Origin: CAZMRF01 sp964568735
Lineage (GTDB): Bacteria; Acidobacteriota; Polarisedimenticolia; JACPZX01
Assembly (NCBI GenBank): GCA_964568735.1
Contig: CAZMRF010000074.1
Coordinates: 1-22,064, forward strand
Length of the DNA stretch: 22,064 bases
Direction of reading: 5' to 3'
Shown here: positions 7,782-14,808 of the stretch, piece after piece
How positions within the stretch are numbered: position 1 is the stretch's first letter
Layout: the number at the start of each line of letters is the position of its first letter
Program-made: the position numbers and the translations under genes
Notes under the pieces: generated by a model
Database searches by the model: none
Told to the model about the DNA's origin: nothing
What the model saw: only the letters and a program-made list of their open reading frames with translations

Positions 7782-8726
7782 ATGCGACGCGTCGGCTATG
7801 TCTTCGATTCCCGCTACCTCGCCCACCTGACGGGGCCCTCCCACCCCGAGCGCCCCTCGCGTCTGGAAGCCATCGACCGCCGGATCCGCGAGTCGGGCCT
7901 CGCGGGCGATCTCGTCCGGCTCGGGGCGGCGCCGGCGCCGGTCGAGTGGATCCACGAGGTCCATGACGAGTCCTACGTCCATCGCGTCCGTGAATCATGC
8001 GCGCGCGGCGACGCCATCATCGACTCGATGGACACGGGAATCTCGACGCGTTCCTTCGAGGTCGCGCTGCTGGCGACGGGGGCCGGGCTGGTCGCCTCCG
8101 ACGCGGTGATGGACGGGCAGGTGGAGGCGGTGTTCGCCGCCGTCCGGCCTCCCGGCCATCACGCGCTCAAGGACACGGCCATGGGCTTCTGCCTCTTCAA
8201 CAGCGCGGCGGTCGTGGCCCGCTACCTCCAGAAGAAGCACGGCCTCGGGAGGATATTCATCCTCGACTGGGACGTTCACCATGGCAACGGCACCCAGGCC
8301 ATGTTCTACGAGGATCCCACCGTCTTCTACTACAGCATCCACCAGTTTCCCTTCTACCCGGGAACGGGCGCCGAGGACGAGAGCGGCGAGGGGGCCGGCA
8401 GGGGCTTCACGCTGAACTCGCCCATGCCCGCCGGTTGCACGGACGACGACTACCGGAGGGTCTTCGAAAAGACGCTCCTCCCCGCCATGGAGAGCTTCGC
8501 GCCCGACGCCCTGATCATTTCGGCCGGATTCGATGCTCACGGGGCGGATCCGATCGGCGGCATGCGCCTGACCGAGGAAGGCTACGCTGCGCTGACGCGG
8601 ATGGTCCTGGGAGCCGCCGCGGGCGCGCGCCCCTGCCGCGTCATCTCCATCCTGGAGGGCGGCTACGACCTCGCCGCCCTCTCGGCCTCCGTCGAGGCCC
8701 ACGTGGGAGCGTTGAAGCACTCCTGA
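7782..8726 (+). CDS. histone deacetylase family protein (class II HDAC-like amidohydrolase)
   Basis: A Zn-dependent deacetylase of 314 residues, full length for bacterial HDAC-like amidohydrolases. It starts RVGYVFDSRYLAH and HPERPSR, as in class II members. Catalytic motifs are complete: RPPGHHA with the His pair at 126-127; DWDVHHGNGTQ supplying Zn ligands D164 and H166; the third ligand D251 in AGFDAHGADP; and the transition-state tyrosine Y295 in LEGGYD. Bacterial substrates include acetylated polyamines, acetylated lysines (including acetyl-CoA synthetase in the AcuC case) and other N-acyl amines; the substrate cannot be read from sequence. A GGAGAGGG ribosome site precedes the ATG. No signal peptide, so cytoplasmic. 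The adjacent convergent gene is an amine-forming decarboxylase, a possible but unproven polyamine or biogenic-amine link. Confidence 0.93.
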   Translation: MRRVGYVFDSRYLAHLTGPSHPERPSRLEAIDRRIRESGLAGDLVRLGAAPAPVEWIHEVHDESYVHRVRESCARGDAIIDSMDTGISTRSFEVALLATGAGLVASDAVMDGQVEAVFAAVRPPGHHALKDTAMGFCLFNSAAVVARYLQKKHGLGRIFILDWDVHHGNGTQAMFYEDPTVFYYSIHQFPFYPGTGAEDESGEGAGRGFTLNSPMPAGCTDDDYRRVFEKTLLPAMESFAPDALIISAGFDAHGADPIGGMRLTEEGYAALTRMVLGAAAGARPCRVISILEGGYDLAALSASVEAHVGALKHS

Positions 8727-8826
8727 CGCTCCGCCATCGATTCCGTCCTGGCTGGACCATGAAAGCGCCGAGCGGCCTTCCGGAGGTGCGGAGGCAAGAG
8801 CGTGCGCCCGAGCTTCATCAACGCGG

Positions 8827-10242
8827 TCAGGTGGATCGGAGCGCCTTCTCGACCGCGGAGATCGCCCTGGCGACGTCCTCCTCGTCGGTCCTCCAGCTCG
8901 AGACCGACACCCGCATACAGCGCTTCCCGCGCCACGTCGTGCCCGTGAAGAGGGCCTCACCCGAGCGGAGAATGGATTCCATGACGGCTTCGGTGCGGCG
9001 GGCGTGGTCCTCCTCGCCGGCTCGCGGCCGTGAGTCGAGAAACCGGGCGAGGCCCTGGTTGATGACGGGCGCGTAGACGACCTCGGCCCCTTCGAGCCGG
9101 CCGATGCCCTCGACGATCGACCTCGCATGCCGGCAGGTTCTCTCGACGAGGTCGGCGAGACCCTTCCTTCCCAGCTCTCGAATGGCAGCGTAGGTGGCGA
9201 AGCCGCGCGCGCGGCGGGACCACTCGATGTTCCAGTCCATCTGGTCGCGGGCGTCCTCGGCATACTCGAGGTAGCTGGCCCGGTGCGATAGGGCGGCGCG
9301 ATGCGCCTCGGGGCGGGCGACGATGGCGTAGCCGGAATCGAAGGGGACGTTCAGCCACTTGTGCCCGTCGCAGCTCCACGAATCGGCCGCCTCCACGCCG
9401 TCGGCAAGGTGCCGGTAGTCGGGGCTCGTCCTGACCCAGAGGCCGAAGGCCCCGTCCACGTGGACCCAGGCGCCATGCCGCCGGGCGAGGGGAATGAGGT
9501 CGCGGAAGGAATCGAAGGCTCCCGTGTTCACGTCGCCGGCCTGGAGGACGACGATGCGGGGGTCGTCCGCGTGCGCGCGCAGGGCTGCTTCGAGCCGCTC
9601 CGGGGCCAGGCGCCCCTCGTCGTCAGGCGGCAGCGTGACGACGCAATCCGTCCCGAGGCCGAGCAGCTTCAGCGCCCGGGTGATCGATCCGTGACGCTCC
9701 GTGCTCGTGATGACACGGACGGGAGACGAGCCGGAGAGGCCACGCTTCTCGACGTCCCAGCCGCGCGCTTCGAGAACGGCATGGCGAGCGGCGGCCAGGC
9801 AGGTGACGTGCGCCGCCTGGCATCCCGTCACGAGAGCGAAGCTCGCCCGTGAGGGAAGGCCGAGGAGCTCCTTGAGCCAGGCGCCGGCAACCTCCTCGAT
9901 GATGGCTGCGGCAGGCGAGGTGGCGTAGAGGGCGGCGTTCTGATCCCAGGCCGCCGCGAGCCAGTCCGCGGCCACCGCGGAGGGCAGCGAGCTTCCGACG
10001 ACCCAGCCGAAGAAGCGGCCACCGGCGCTGCCGTTGAGCCCTCCGGAGGCCGCCGCCACGAGATCGTCGATGATGGCGACGGGGTCGGCCCCCTCGTCGG
10101 AGAGCGGGAGGCGCAGCCGCTCTCGCAGGGCGCGCTTGCCGAGCGCCGCCGAGGCACGGCCGGACTTCACGTCGCGGAGGTATGAAGTGGCGTGCATCAG
10201 GGCGCGCTCGAGCGGCGCATTGTAGTGATGGTCGGCGCTCAT
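8827..10242 (-). CDS. PLP-dependent group II (aromatic-L-amino-acid type) decarboxylase
   Basis: A protein of 471 residues of the glutamate/aromatic-amino-acid decarboxylase family (fold type I PLP enzymes). Visible signatures: FALVTGCQAAHVTCLAAAR near residues 135-155 (cofactor-phosphate region), HVDGAFGLW with the PLP-pyridine aspartate, and SCDGHKWLNVPFD, where K295 is the Schiff-base lysine. The C-terminal domain ends in MRVSVSSWRTDEEDV, typical of family members. The reaction would be decarboxylation of an amino acid to an amine, but substrate choice is not readable, and some homologues are aldehyde synthases. The start at 10242 is supported by a GAGG 10 nt upstream on the minus strand. 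Convergent with the HDAC-like gene (100-bp gap) and divergent from a small cupin. Confidence 0.9.
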   Translation of the reverse strand: MSADHHYNAPLERALMHATSYLRDVKSGRASAALGKRALRERLRLPLSDEGADPVAIIDDLVAAASGGLNGSAGGRFFGWVVGSSLPSAVAADWLAAAWDQNAALYATSPAAAIIEEVAGAWLKELLGLPSRASFALVTGCQAAHVTCLAAARHAVLEARGWDVEKRGLSGSSPVRVITSTERHGSITRALKLLGLGTDCVVTLPPDDEGRLAPERLEAALRAHADDPRIVVLQAGDVNTGAFDSFRDLIPLARRHGAWVHVDGAFGLWVRTSPDYRHLADGVEAADSWSCDGHKWLNVPFDSGYAIVARPEAHRAALSHRASYLEYAEDARDQMDWNIEWSRRARGFATYAAIRELGRKGLADLVERTCRHARSIVEGIGRLEGAEVVYAPVINQGLARFLDSRPRAGEEDHARRTEAVMESILRSGEALFTGTTWRGKRCMRVSVSSWRTDEEDVARAISAVEKALRST

Positions 10243-10395
10243 GACGTGGCTACCTCACAATGGGCGGCGTCGCTCTCCGACTCCGGAGGCCGGGTTCGAT
10301 CCGAGGCGGTCGCGCACGAGCCGGCGTGGCTGGATGGCGCTCACAAGTTTCGGATGCGCCCGCGCGCGAATCAAGGGTTGAAGCCCTGGAAATGG

Positions 10396-10417
10396 GTCCG
10401 TTGTCCGGACAAGGGAC
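10396..10417. promoter_or_regulatory. 22-nt near-perfect palindrome, candidate operator
   Basis: The core TTGTCCGGACAA (10401-10412) is a perfect 12-bp palindrome. It is extended on both sides by GTCC (10396-10399) and GGAC (10414-10417), with only one mismatched pair (G10400 and G10413). It lies in the 246-bp divergent region between the decarboxylase and the cupin. Even spacing and dyad symmetry fit a dimeric repressor site. No regulator gene is adjacent. Confidence 0.45.
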
Positions 10418-10441
10418 ATGGCACTCGATCTGCGGTAGTCT
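10413..10441 (+). promoter_or_regulatory. weak candidate promoter of the cupin gene
   Basis: GGGACA (10413-10418), 17-nt spacer and TAGTCT (10436-10441). The hexamers are weak (4/6 and 3/6), but the -35 overlaps the right half of the palindrome at 10396-10417, which would make that palindrome a repressor site. Confidence 0.25.
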
Positions 10442-10488
10442 TTCATCACCGCAAAGAGATCTCCGGCTCCAACGGGGAGAGGTGCATC

Positions 10489-10836
10489 GTGACGACACGT
10501 CCCGACGGAATGAACGCCAGGCTCGCGGGGCCCGCAGAGGCGGCCGCGCTCGTGGACTACCAGGAAGGCTCCATCGTGAGCCGGAGCCTCGTCAAGAATG
10601 ATGGAGGCTCGTTGACAATCTTCGCCTTCGATGCAGGGCAGGCGATCAGCAGCCACACCGTCCCACACGAGGCCTTCGCCCTCGTGCTCGAAGGCGAGGG
10701 TGCCTTCACTGTGGGCGAAGAGGTGCACCGCGTGGGGAAGGGGCAGCTCGTCCACCTGCCGGCGGGCGTGCCTCATGCGGTTGCGGCTCCGGCGCGCTTC
10801 AAGATGCTATTGACGATGGTGCGGGGGCGGGCGTGA
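10489..10836 (+). CDS. small single-domain cupin protein
   Basis: A protein of 115 residues forming one cupin barrel. Motif 1 is visible as SSHTVPHEAFALVLEGEG and motif 2 as LPAGVPHAV, preceded by the GKGQLVHLPAG turn. The histidines and glutamate are those that bind a divalent metal in cupin_2 proteins. The function is unknown: members may be dioxygenases, isomerases or sugar- or amine-binding proteins. The GTG at 10489 is chosen because GGGGAGAGG (10474-10482) ends 6 nt upstream; an in-frame ATG at 10510 is possible but lacks this site, and the in-frame sequence upstream to 10192 is antisense to the decarboxylase. The divergent neighbour is the group II decarboxylase. Confidence 0.83.
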   Translation: MTTRPDGMNARLAGPAEAAALVDYQEGSIVSRSLVKNDGGSLTIFAFDAGQAISSHTVPHEAFALVLEGEGAFTVGEEVHRVGKGQLVHLPAGVPHAVAAPARFKMLLTMVRGRA

Positions 10837-10870
10837 GGTGCGAGGTGATGGGGATCTTCAAGAAGTGGAG

Positions 10871-10899
10871 ATGACCGGGCTAGCCGGATGATCTATGCT
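10871..10899 (+). promoter_or_regulatory. candidate promoter of the DUF1579 gene
   Basis: ATGACC (10871-10876), a 17-nt spacer and TATGCT (10894-10899), each 4/6 to consensus, about 100 nt before the start codon in the 166-bp gap after the cupin. Confidence 0.3.
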
Positions 10900-11002
10900 C
10901 CCGGCCGTCTCGTATCCCCGCCACATGACACGGCCGGTGCCCCCCGCCGGCTCCCGTGAGCCGCGCGCAGGGCAGCCTGCCAGGGATGGAGGAGTGTTCA
11001 TC

Positions 11003-11467
11003 ATGGAAATGCCGAAGCCCGGAGAAAAGCACAAGAAGCTCCAGAAGCTCGCCGGCAAGTGGGAGGGCGAGGAGACCATGTACCCCTCGCCATGGGTGCC
11101 CGAGAAAAAGAAGGCCATGGGCCGCGTGGACAACAAGGTGGCCCTCGACGGCTTCAACGTCATCCAGGAATACGAGCAGAAGATGGGTGACATGGTCTCC
11201 TTCCGCGGCCATGGAGTCTTCAGCTTCGACCACGGACAGGGCGACTACGTCATGCACTGGTTCGACAACATGGGCACCCCCTGCAACGTCTTCCGCGGCG
11301 GGTTCGAGGGTGACACGCTGACGCTGAGCACCAAGAACGCGATGGGGCACAGCCGCGCCATCTTCGACCTGAGCAAGGCCGGCAGGTACACCTTCAAGAT
11401 GGAGTTCTCCCAGGACGGAAAGAAATGGGTTCCGTTCATGGACGGGAGCTACACGAAGAAGTCCTGA
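11003..11467 (+). CDS. DUF1579 family protein
   Basis: A protein of 154 residues resembling the DUF1579 family: an N-terminal helix EKHKKLQKLAGKWEGEE, then beta-strand-rich sequence with GRVDNKVALDGFNVIQEYEQ, FDHGQGDYVMHWFDNMG and a final FKMEFSQDGKKWVPFMDGSYTKK. Such proteins are predicted lipocalin-like barrels of unknown function. There is no signal peptide with the start chosen here. ATG 11003 has an excellent ribosome site, GGAGGAG (10988-10994), 8 nt upstream; the longer in-frame start at 10895 does not. It is rich in Lys, Met and aromatic residues compared with its Arg/Ala-rich neighbours. A strong hairpin follows 17 nt after the stop, so it is probably a single-gene transcript. Confidence 0.82.
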   Translation: MEMPKPGEKHKKLQKLAGKWEGEETMYPSPWVPEKKKAMGRVDNKVALDGFNVIQEYEQKMGDMVSFRGHGVFSFDHGQGDYVMHWFDNMGTPCNVFRGGFEGDTLTLSTKNAMGHSRAIFDLSKAGRYTFKMEFSQDGKKWVPFMDGSYTKKS

Positions 11468-11484
11468 ATCGGTAGAGGAATCCG

Positions 11485-11513
11485 CCCGGCGCCGCGACGG
11501 ACGCGGCGCCGGG
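11485..11513 (+). terminator. 12-bp GC-only hairpin after the DUF1579 gene
   Basis: A perfect 12-bp inverted repeat, CCCGGCGCCGCG (11485-11496) and its complement (11502-11513), with a 5-nt loop ACGGA. It begins 17 nt after the stop codon. There is no T tract on either strand, so it may act as an unusually GC-rich terminator or as an RNA-stabilising 3' hairpin. Confidence 0.55.
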
Positions 11514-11561
11514 AAGCCCCGGGGGAGATCGGGCCGGAGAATGCTGTCGGAGGGATCGATC

Positions 11562-12950
11562 GTGAAGGGCGACGGCTCGACGGCTCGCAGGGAAGGACGG
11601 GGCAGGTCGAGGTCTCTCTTCGTGCTCGCGGCTGCCGTGATGGCAGTGACTCTCCACGCGGTCGGGGCCGATGGCGCAGAGATCAAGGCGCTCGTGGGCG
11701 GAACGCTCATCGACGGCTTCGGGGGACCGCCCGTCGACGACAGCGTCGTCATCATCGAGGGCGAACGCATCCGGGAGGTCGGCAGGATCGGCACGGTCGA
11801 GATCCCCGGGGGCGCGGAGGTCATCTCCACGGAGGGGATGAGCCTCCTTCCGGGGCTGTGGGACATGCACGTCCATCTCATGATCAACGGCCACGCCGAC
11901 TACACGCACTGGGACAGGACCTACCCGCCTCTCTTCGAGTCGGTCATCATGCCGGCCTCCGCGAAGCAGCTCCTCATGGCCGGCGTGACGAGCGCCAGGG
12001 ACCTCGGTGGACCCCTGGAAGCGAGCCTCGCGGTGCGCGACCGGATCCGCCGCGGCGAGATCCCCGGCCCGACCCTCTACGTCTCGGGGCCCTTCATTCA
12101 GCACGAGCCCTACCCGGGCACCGAGCTCTTCCGGTGGGGCGTGACGGGGCCCGACGACGCCCGGGCCAAGGTGCGAAAGCTCGCGGATGCCGGCGTGGAT
12201 TGCATCAAGCTCATCGATCAGGACAAGATGACCTCGGAAGAGGTGAGAGCCGTCGTGGACGAAGCGCACGCCCACCATCTGATGGTGGTCGCGCACTCCC
12301 ACAGGCCCGAGGAGATCCGGCGCGGGCTGGCGGCGGGGGTGGACGACTTCGAGCACACGGGCCTCGCCAACGCGCCCGAGTATCCCCCTGACATCATCGC
12401 GGCGCTTCGCGAGCGCACGGCGCAGATGAGCCTGGGGCCGCTCTACTGGACGCCCACCATCGAGGGGCTCTTCAACTTCGAGTACACGCGGGACCATCCG
12501 GAGAGGCTCGACGATCCTTCCTGGCACGAGGGACTTCCCGGCGACGTCATCGAGGACATCCGGAAATCGCTGGAGCACTACGGAGAGCTTCCATACTTCA
12601 AGCTCACCCCTCTTCGCAGGCCGACGCTGGCGCGGAAGTTCCAGCAGCTCCGGGAGTCGGGGGCCGTTCTCCTCGTCGGGACGGATTCTGGGATTCCGGG
12701 GAAGTTCCACAGCCAGTCCACCTGGAACGAGCTCGATACGTGGGTGACCCGCCTCGGCGTCGATTCGATGGAGGCCATCCGGGCCGCCACACTCTGGCCT
12801 GCGGCGGCCATGAAGGTGGACGCGGACTACGGCACGCTCAGCGCCGGGAAGTACGCCGACATCATCGCCGTTCGCGGGGACGTGCTCCGGTACATCAGTC
12901 TCCTGCAGGACGTCGACCTCGTCATCAAGCACGGGAAGCGATACAGGTAG
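11562..12950 (+). CDS. secreted metal-dependent amidohydrolase (imidazolonepropionase/prolidase-like)
   Basis: A protein of about 462 residues with an N-terminal signal sequence (SLFVLAAAVMAVTLHAVGADGAE) and a complete amidohydrolase fold. The N-terminal beta sandwich reads ALVGGTLIDGFGGPPVDDSVVIIEGERI. Binuclear metal ligands follow: HVH at 103/105, a probable carboxylated lysine K216 in CIKLIDQ, H245 in VVAHSH, H265 in DFEHTG and D375 in GTDSG. Such exported members often hydrolyse Xaa-Pro dipeptides, imidazolones or other cyclic amides or esters; substrate unknown. The GTG at 11562 is preferred because GGAGGG (11549-11554) ends 7 nt upstream; an in-frame ATG at 11541 has only an abutting GGAGA. 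Seven nucleotides separate its stop from the next gene's TTG, suggesting co-translation. Confidence 0.88.
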   Translation: MKGDGSTARREGRGRSRSLFVLAAAVMAVTLHAVGADGAEIKALVGGTLIDGFGGPPVDDSVVIIEGERIREVGRIGTVEIPGGAEVISTEGMSLLPGLWDMHVHLMINGHADYTHWDRTYPPLFESVIMPASAKQLLMAGVTSARDLGGPLEASLAVRDRIRRGEIPGPTLYVSGPFIQHEPYPGTELFRWGVTGPDDARAKVRKLADAGVDCIKLIDQDKMTSEEVRAVVDEAHAHHLMVVAHSHRPEEIRRGLAAGVDDFEHTGLANAPEYPPDIIAALRERTAQMSLGPLYWTPTIEGLFNFEYTRDHPERLDDPSWHEGLPGDVIEDIRKSLEHYGELPYFKLTPLRRPTLARKFQQLRESGAVLLVGTDSGIPGKFHSQSTWNELDTWVTRLGVDSMEAIRAATLWPAAAMKVDADYGTLSAGKYADIIAVRGDVLRYISLLQDVDLVIKHGKRYR

Positions 12951-12957
12951 GAGCCGC

Positions 12958-13800
12958 TTGGACGACGCTCGCACCACCCGGAAGGGATTCAACAGCTTCG
13001 CATCGATCCCCCCCGCGCTTCTTCGTGATCTCAACGCCGGCCGTGATTACCCGATCACGCTCGCCGAGTGGCTGGCGATGGATCCCGTCGAGCACCTCCG
13101 CGCCATCCTGCCGGACCTCGGCCTGGGGGCCGGGAGGCAGGCGGCCCGCGGCGCGGCGCTCCTGAGGGAAACGGAGGCCCTGCGGAAGGCGAGGGCTGCG
13201 GAGCGCTCGAAGGGGATGGGGGCGGCGCTCCACAGGGCCATGGCGAGCCACCCGCAGGGCGAGGCGATCTTCGAGCGCCTGGCTTCGCATCCCTCCCCGA
13301 TGGCCCGCTCATGGGCCGCCTACGCGCTGCTGGCGGATCCAGGGCTGACTCTCGCCGCGCGGCTGCGGCGGGCGAAGCGCTTCGCCTCGGATCGGGACAT
13401 GGCGGTCCGCGAGTGCGCCTGGGTCTCCGTCCGTCCCTACGTGGCCGCCGACCTCGCGCGCGGGATCCGTTCGCTCCGGCCGTGGGTGCGAAGCCGCGAT
13501 CCCGGCGTGCGGCGCTGCGCCGTCGAGGCGACGCGGCCGAGGGGAGTCTGGACGCTCCATATCGAGGCCCTGAAGAGCGACCCCGCGCCGGGCCTCTCTC
13601 TCCTCGAGCCGGTTCGATCGGATCCGAGCCGGTATGTCCAGCGTCCCGTGGGGAACTGGCTCAACGATGCGAGCCGAAGCCGGCCGGACTGGGTGCGAGC
13701 CGTGACACGGCGGTGGCTGCGGGTATCCAGGACGCCCGAGATTGAATGGACCGTCCGTCATGCGCTCAGGACGCTGAGGAAGCGGCAGAGCGTCCCCTAG
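12958..13800 (+). CDS. DNA alkylation repair protein, AlkC-type HEAT-like repeats
   Basis: An all-helical protein of 280 residues. The C-terminal half carries sequence typical of AlkC/AlkD-like alkylpurine glycosylase relatives: DPGVRRCAVEATRPRGVWT, then DPSRYVQRPVGNWLNDASR, then EWTVRHALRTLRKR, i.e. HEAT-like repeats. In the characterised family these repeats wrap DNA and remove 3-alkyl or 7-alkyl purines. Whether this member is catalytic is unknown; I did not identify a definite active-site acid. The protein is somewhat shorter than many AlkC proteins and ends right after the last repeat. The start is TTG at 12958, 7 nt after the amidohydrolase stop, with AGGAG overlapping that stop (12949-12953). 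Its stop shares a CTAG with the stop of the convergent marR gene. Confidence 0.72.
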   Translation: MDDARTTRKGFNSFASIPPALLRDLNAGRDYPITLAEWLAMDPVEHLRAILPDLGLGAGRQAARGAALLRETEALRKARAAERSKGMGAALHRAMASHPQGEAIFERLASHPSPMARSWAAYALLADPGLTLAARLRRAKRFASDRDMAVRECAWVSVRPYVAADLARGIRSLRPWVRSRDPGVRRCAVEATRPRGVWTLHIEALKSDPAPGLSLLEPVRSDPSRYVQRPVGNWLNDASRSRPDWVRAVTRRWLRVSRTPEIEWTVRHALRTLRKRQSVP

Positions 13801-14282
13801 GGGCTGGTCTTGCGGCGGCTGACCGAGGATTTCCCGCCCCTGTCCGAGGCCACCGACTCCATGAGATCCGCGGCCCGGCCGAGGAGCCTTCGATCCGCTT
13901 CGCCGAGGCGCGAGAGGCGGTCGACGAGGACCTCGATCCTGCGGCGGCGGCCCCGCGCCAGGAGCCGCCTGCCGGCGGGCGTGGCGCTCAGGCGCGTGAC
14001 TCTCGTGTCGCTGAGGTCCCTCTCCCTCTCCACGAGGCCATCCCTCTCCAGCCCCTTCACGAGCCGGGAGATCGTCGGCGCGCTGACCTGCTCGGCTTCC
14101 GCCAGGCCTCCGATGGGGATGGGGCCGGCGAAGACGACGACCGAGAGGGCCGAGAGGCGCTGCGGGCTGAGCCCGGACTCCCTGTCCACCCGGCGGACGC
14201 CCCGTAGGAGGTGAATGGCGGCGGAATGGAGCCGGTCGGCAATCCGGAAGGTCTCACCGCTGGCTGGGACTTGACGCGGCAT
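13797..14282 (-). CDS. MarR family transcriptional regulator
   Basis: A protein of 161 residues with the MarR winged helix-turn-helix. A dimerisation helix comes first, then LSALSVVVFAGPIPIGGLAEAEQVSAPTISRLVKGLERDGLVERE (recognition helix around TISRLVKGLE), and a wing RDLSDTRVTRLSATPAG. C-terminal dimerisation helices follow. Such proteins are usually ligand- or oxidant-sensing repressors of themselves and a divergent gene. The divergent gene here encodes a VOC-fold protein, and the gap between them contains a clear inverted-repeat operator. AGGAG 5 nt upstream on the minus strand supports the start at 14282. There is no cysteine in the protein, so sensing by thiol oxidation is unlikely; a small-molecule ligand is more likely. 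Confidence 0.92.
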   Translation of the reverse strand: MPRQVPASGETFRIADRLHSAAIHLLRGVRRVDRESGLSPQRLSALSVVVFAGPIPIGGLAEAEQVSAPTISRLVKGLERDGLVERERDLSDTRVTRLSATPAGRRLLARGRRRRIEVLVDRLSRLGEADRRLLGRAADLMESVASDRGGKSSVSRRKTSP

Positions 14283-14299
14283 GGAGGCTCCTGTAAGAT
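14271..14299 (+). promoter_or_regulatory. promoter of the VOC-protein gene
   Basis: TTGACG (14271-14276), 17-nt spacer and TAAGAT (14294-14299): 5/6 and 4/6 matches with optimal spacing. It lies over the first codons and ribosome site of marR and reads toward the VOC gene. The predicted start (about 14306) falls on the first operator half-site. Confidence 0.6.
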
Positions 14300-14303
14300 T
14301 CAG

Positions 14304-14325
14304 TTAGCAAGGCTAAATATTAGCC
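14304..14325. promoter_or_regulatory. MarR operator (repeated TTAGC/GCTAA inverted repeats)
   Basis: Three half-sites alternate in orientation at regular spacing: TTAGC (14304-14308), GGCTAA (14311-14316) and TTAGCC (14320-14325), each separated by a short AT-rich spacer. GGCTAA-ATA-TTAGCC is a perfect 6-bp inverted repeat. A further partial copy TAAGC follows at 14326-14330. This is the usual form of MarR-family sites. It sits on the start of the VOC promoter and the -10 of the marR promoter. Confidence 0.7.
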
Positions 14326-14346
14326 TAAGCAAGTATCGAGCGTCAA
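14317..14346 (-). promoter_or_regulatory. promoter of marR
   Basis: On the minus strand: TTGACG (14346 to 14341), 18-nt spacer and TAATAT (14322 to 14317). The -10 lies inside the operator palindrome, which fits autorepression. The predicted leader before the marR ATG is about 28 nt and contains the AGGAG ribosome site. Confidence 0.5.
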
Positions 14347-14391
14347 GAGCCTTCGGCCCGCGGAACGGGCCTGATGGAGGGAATGACCGTG

Positions 14392-14781
14392 ATGGCAACC
14401 GAGAAGCTTGGACTCACGCACCTTGGACAGATCTGCATCACCGTGAAGAACCTGGACGCCGCGACCGCCTTCTACCGGGACGTGCTGGGGGTGAAGTTCC
14501 TCTTCCAGGCCCCCCCGGGGATGTCCTTCTTCGATCTCGGCGGTATCAGGTTGATGCTCGGCACGGCCGAGAAGGCGGAGCTGCAGCACCCTGCCTCCAT
14601 TCTCTACTACAAGGTCGACGACATCAGGGCCGCGGCCGCTGCGCTCAAGGAGAGAGGCGTGAAGTTCGATACCGAGCCTCGTCTCACGCACAAGGACGCC
14701 CGGCACGAGTTGTGGCTGGCCTTCTTCCGCGACTGCGAGCAGAATCTTCTGGCGCTGATGAGCGAAGTGCCGGCATCCTGA
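14392..14781 (+). CDS. VOC/glyoxalase-fold protein
   Basis: A protein of 129 residues with one vicinal-oxygen-chelate domain made of two beta-alpha-beta-beta-beta modules. The first is LGQICITVKNLDAATAFYRDVLGVKFLF...MSFFDLGGIRLMLG, the second SILYYKVDDIRAAAAALKERGVKF...HELWLAFFRDCEQNLLALMSE. Family activities include glyoxalase I, extradiol dioxygenase, fosfomycin/bleomycin resistance and epimerases. In the MarR context a detoxification or resistance role is likely but not shown. Candidate metal ligands are few. Start choice is ambiguous among ATG 14374, ATG 14383, GTG 14389 and ATG 14392; GGAGGG at 14376-14381 favours 14389 or 14392. Likely repressed by the adjacent MarR through the shared operator. 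Confidence 0.87.
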   Translation: MATEKLGLTHLGQICITVKNLDAATAFYRDVLGVKFLFQAPPGMSFFDLGGIRLMLGTAEKAELQHPASILYYKVDDIRAAAAALKERGVKFDTEPRLTHKDARHELWLAFFRDCEQNLLALMSEVPAS

Positions 14782-14808
14782 GGCCGGCGGTACCGGAGGG
14801 AGCCCTGC

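Noticed and set aside
7997..9076. A 359-codon frame over the HDAC-like gene and the next gene's 3' end
   Set aside because: Arg/Gly/His-rich shadow reading of two well-supported genes.
10192..10488. Upstream in-frame extension of the cupin
   Set aside because: It runs antisense through the decarboxylase start and lacks homology; the GTG at 10489 has a perfect ribosome site.
13746..14207. Plus-strand open frame over marR
   Set aside because: Shadow of the MarR gene; no motif, and marR has a clear start, wHTH and operator.
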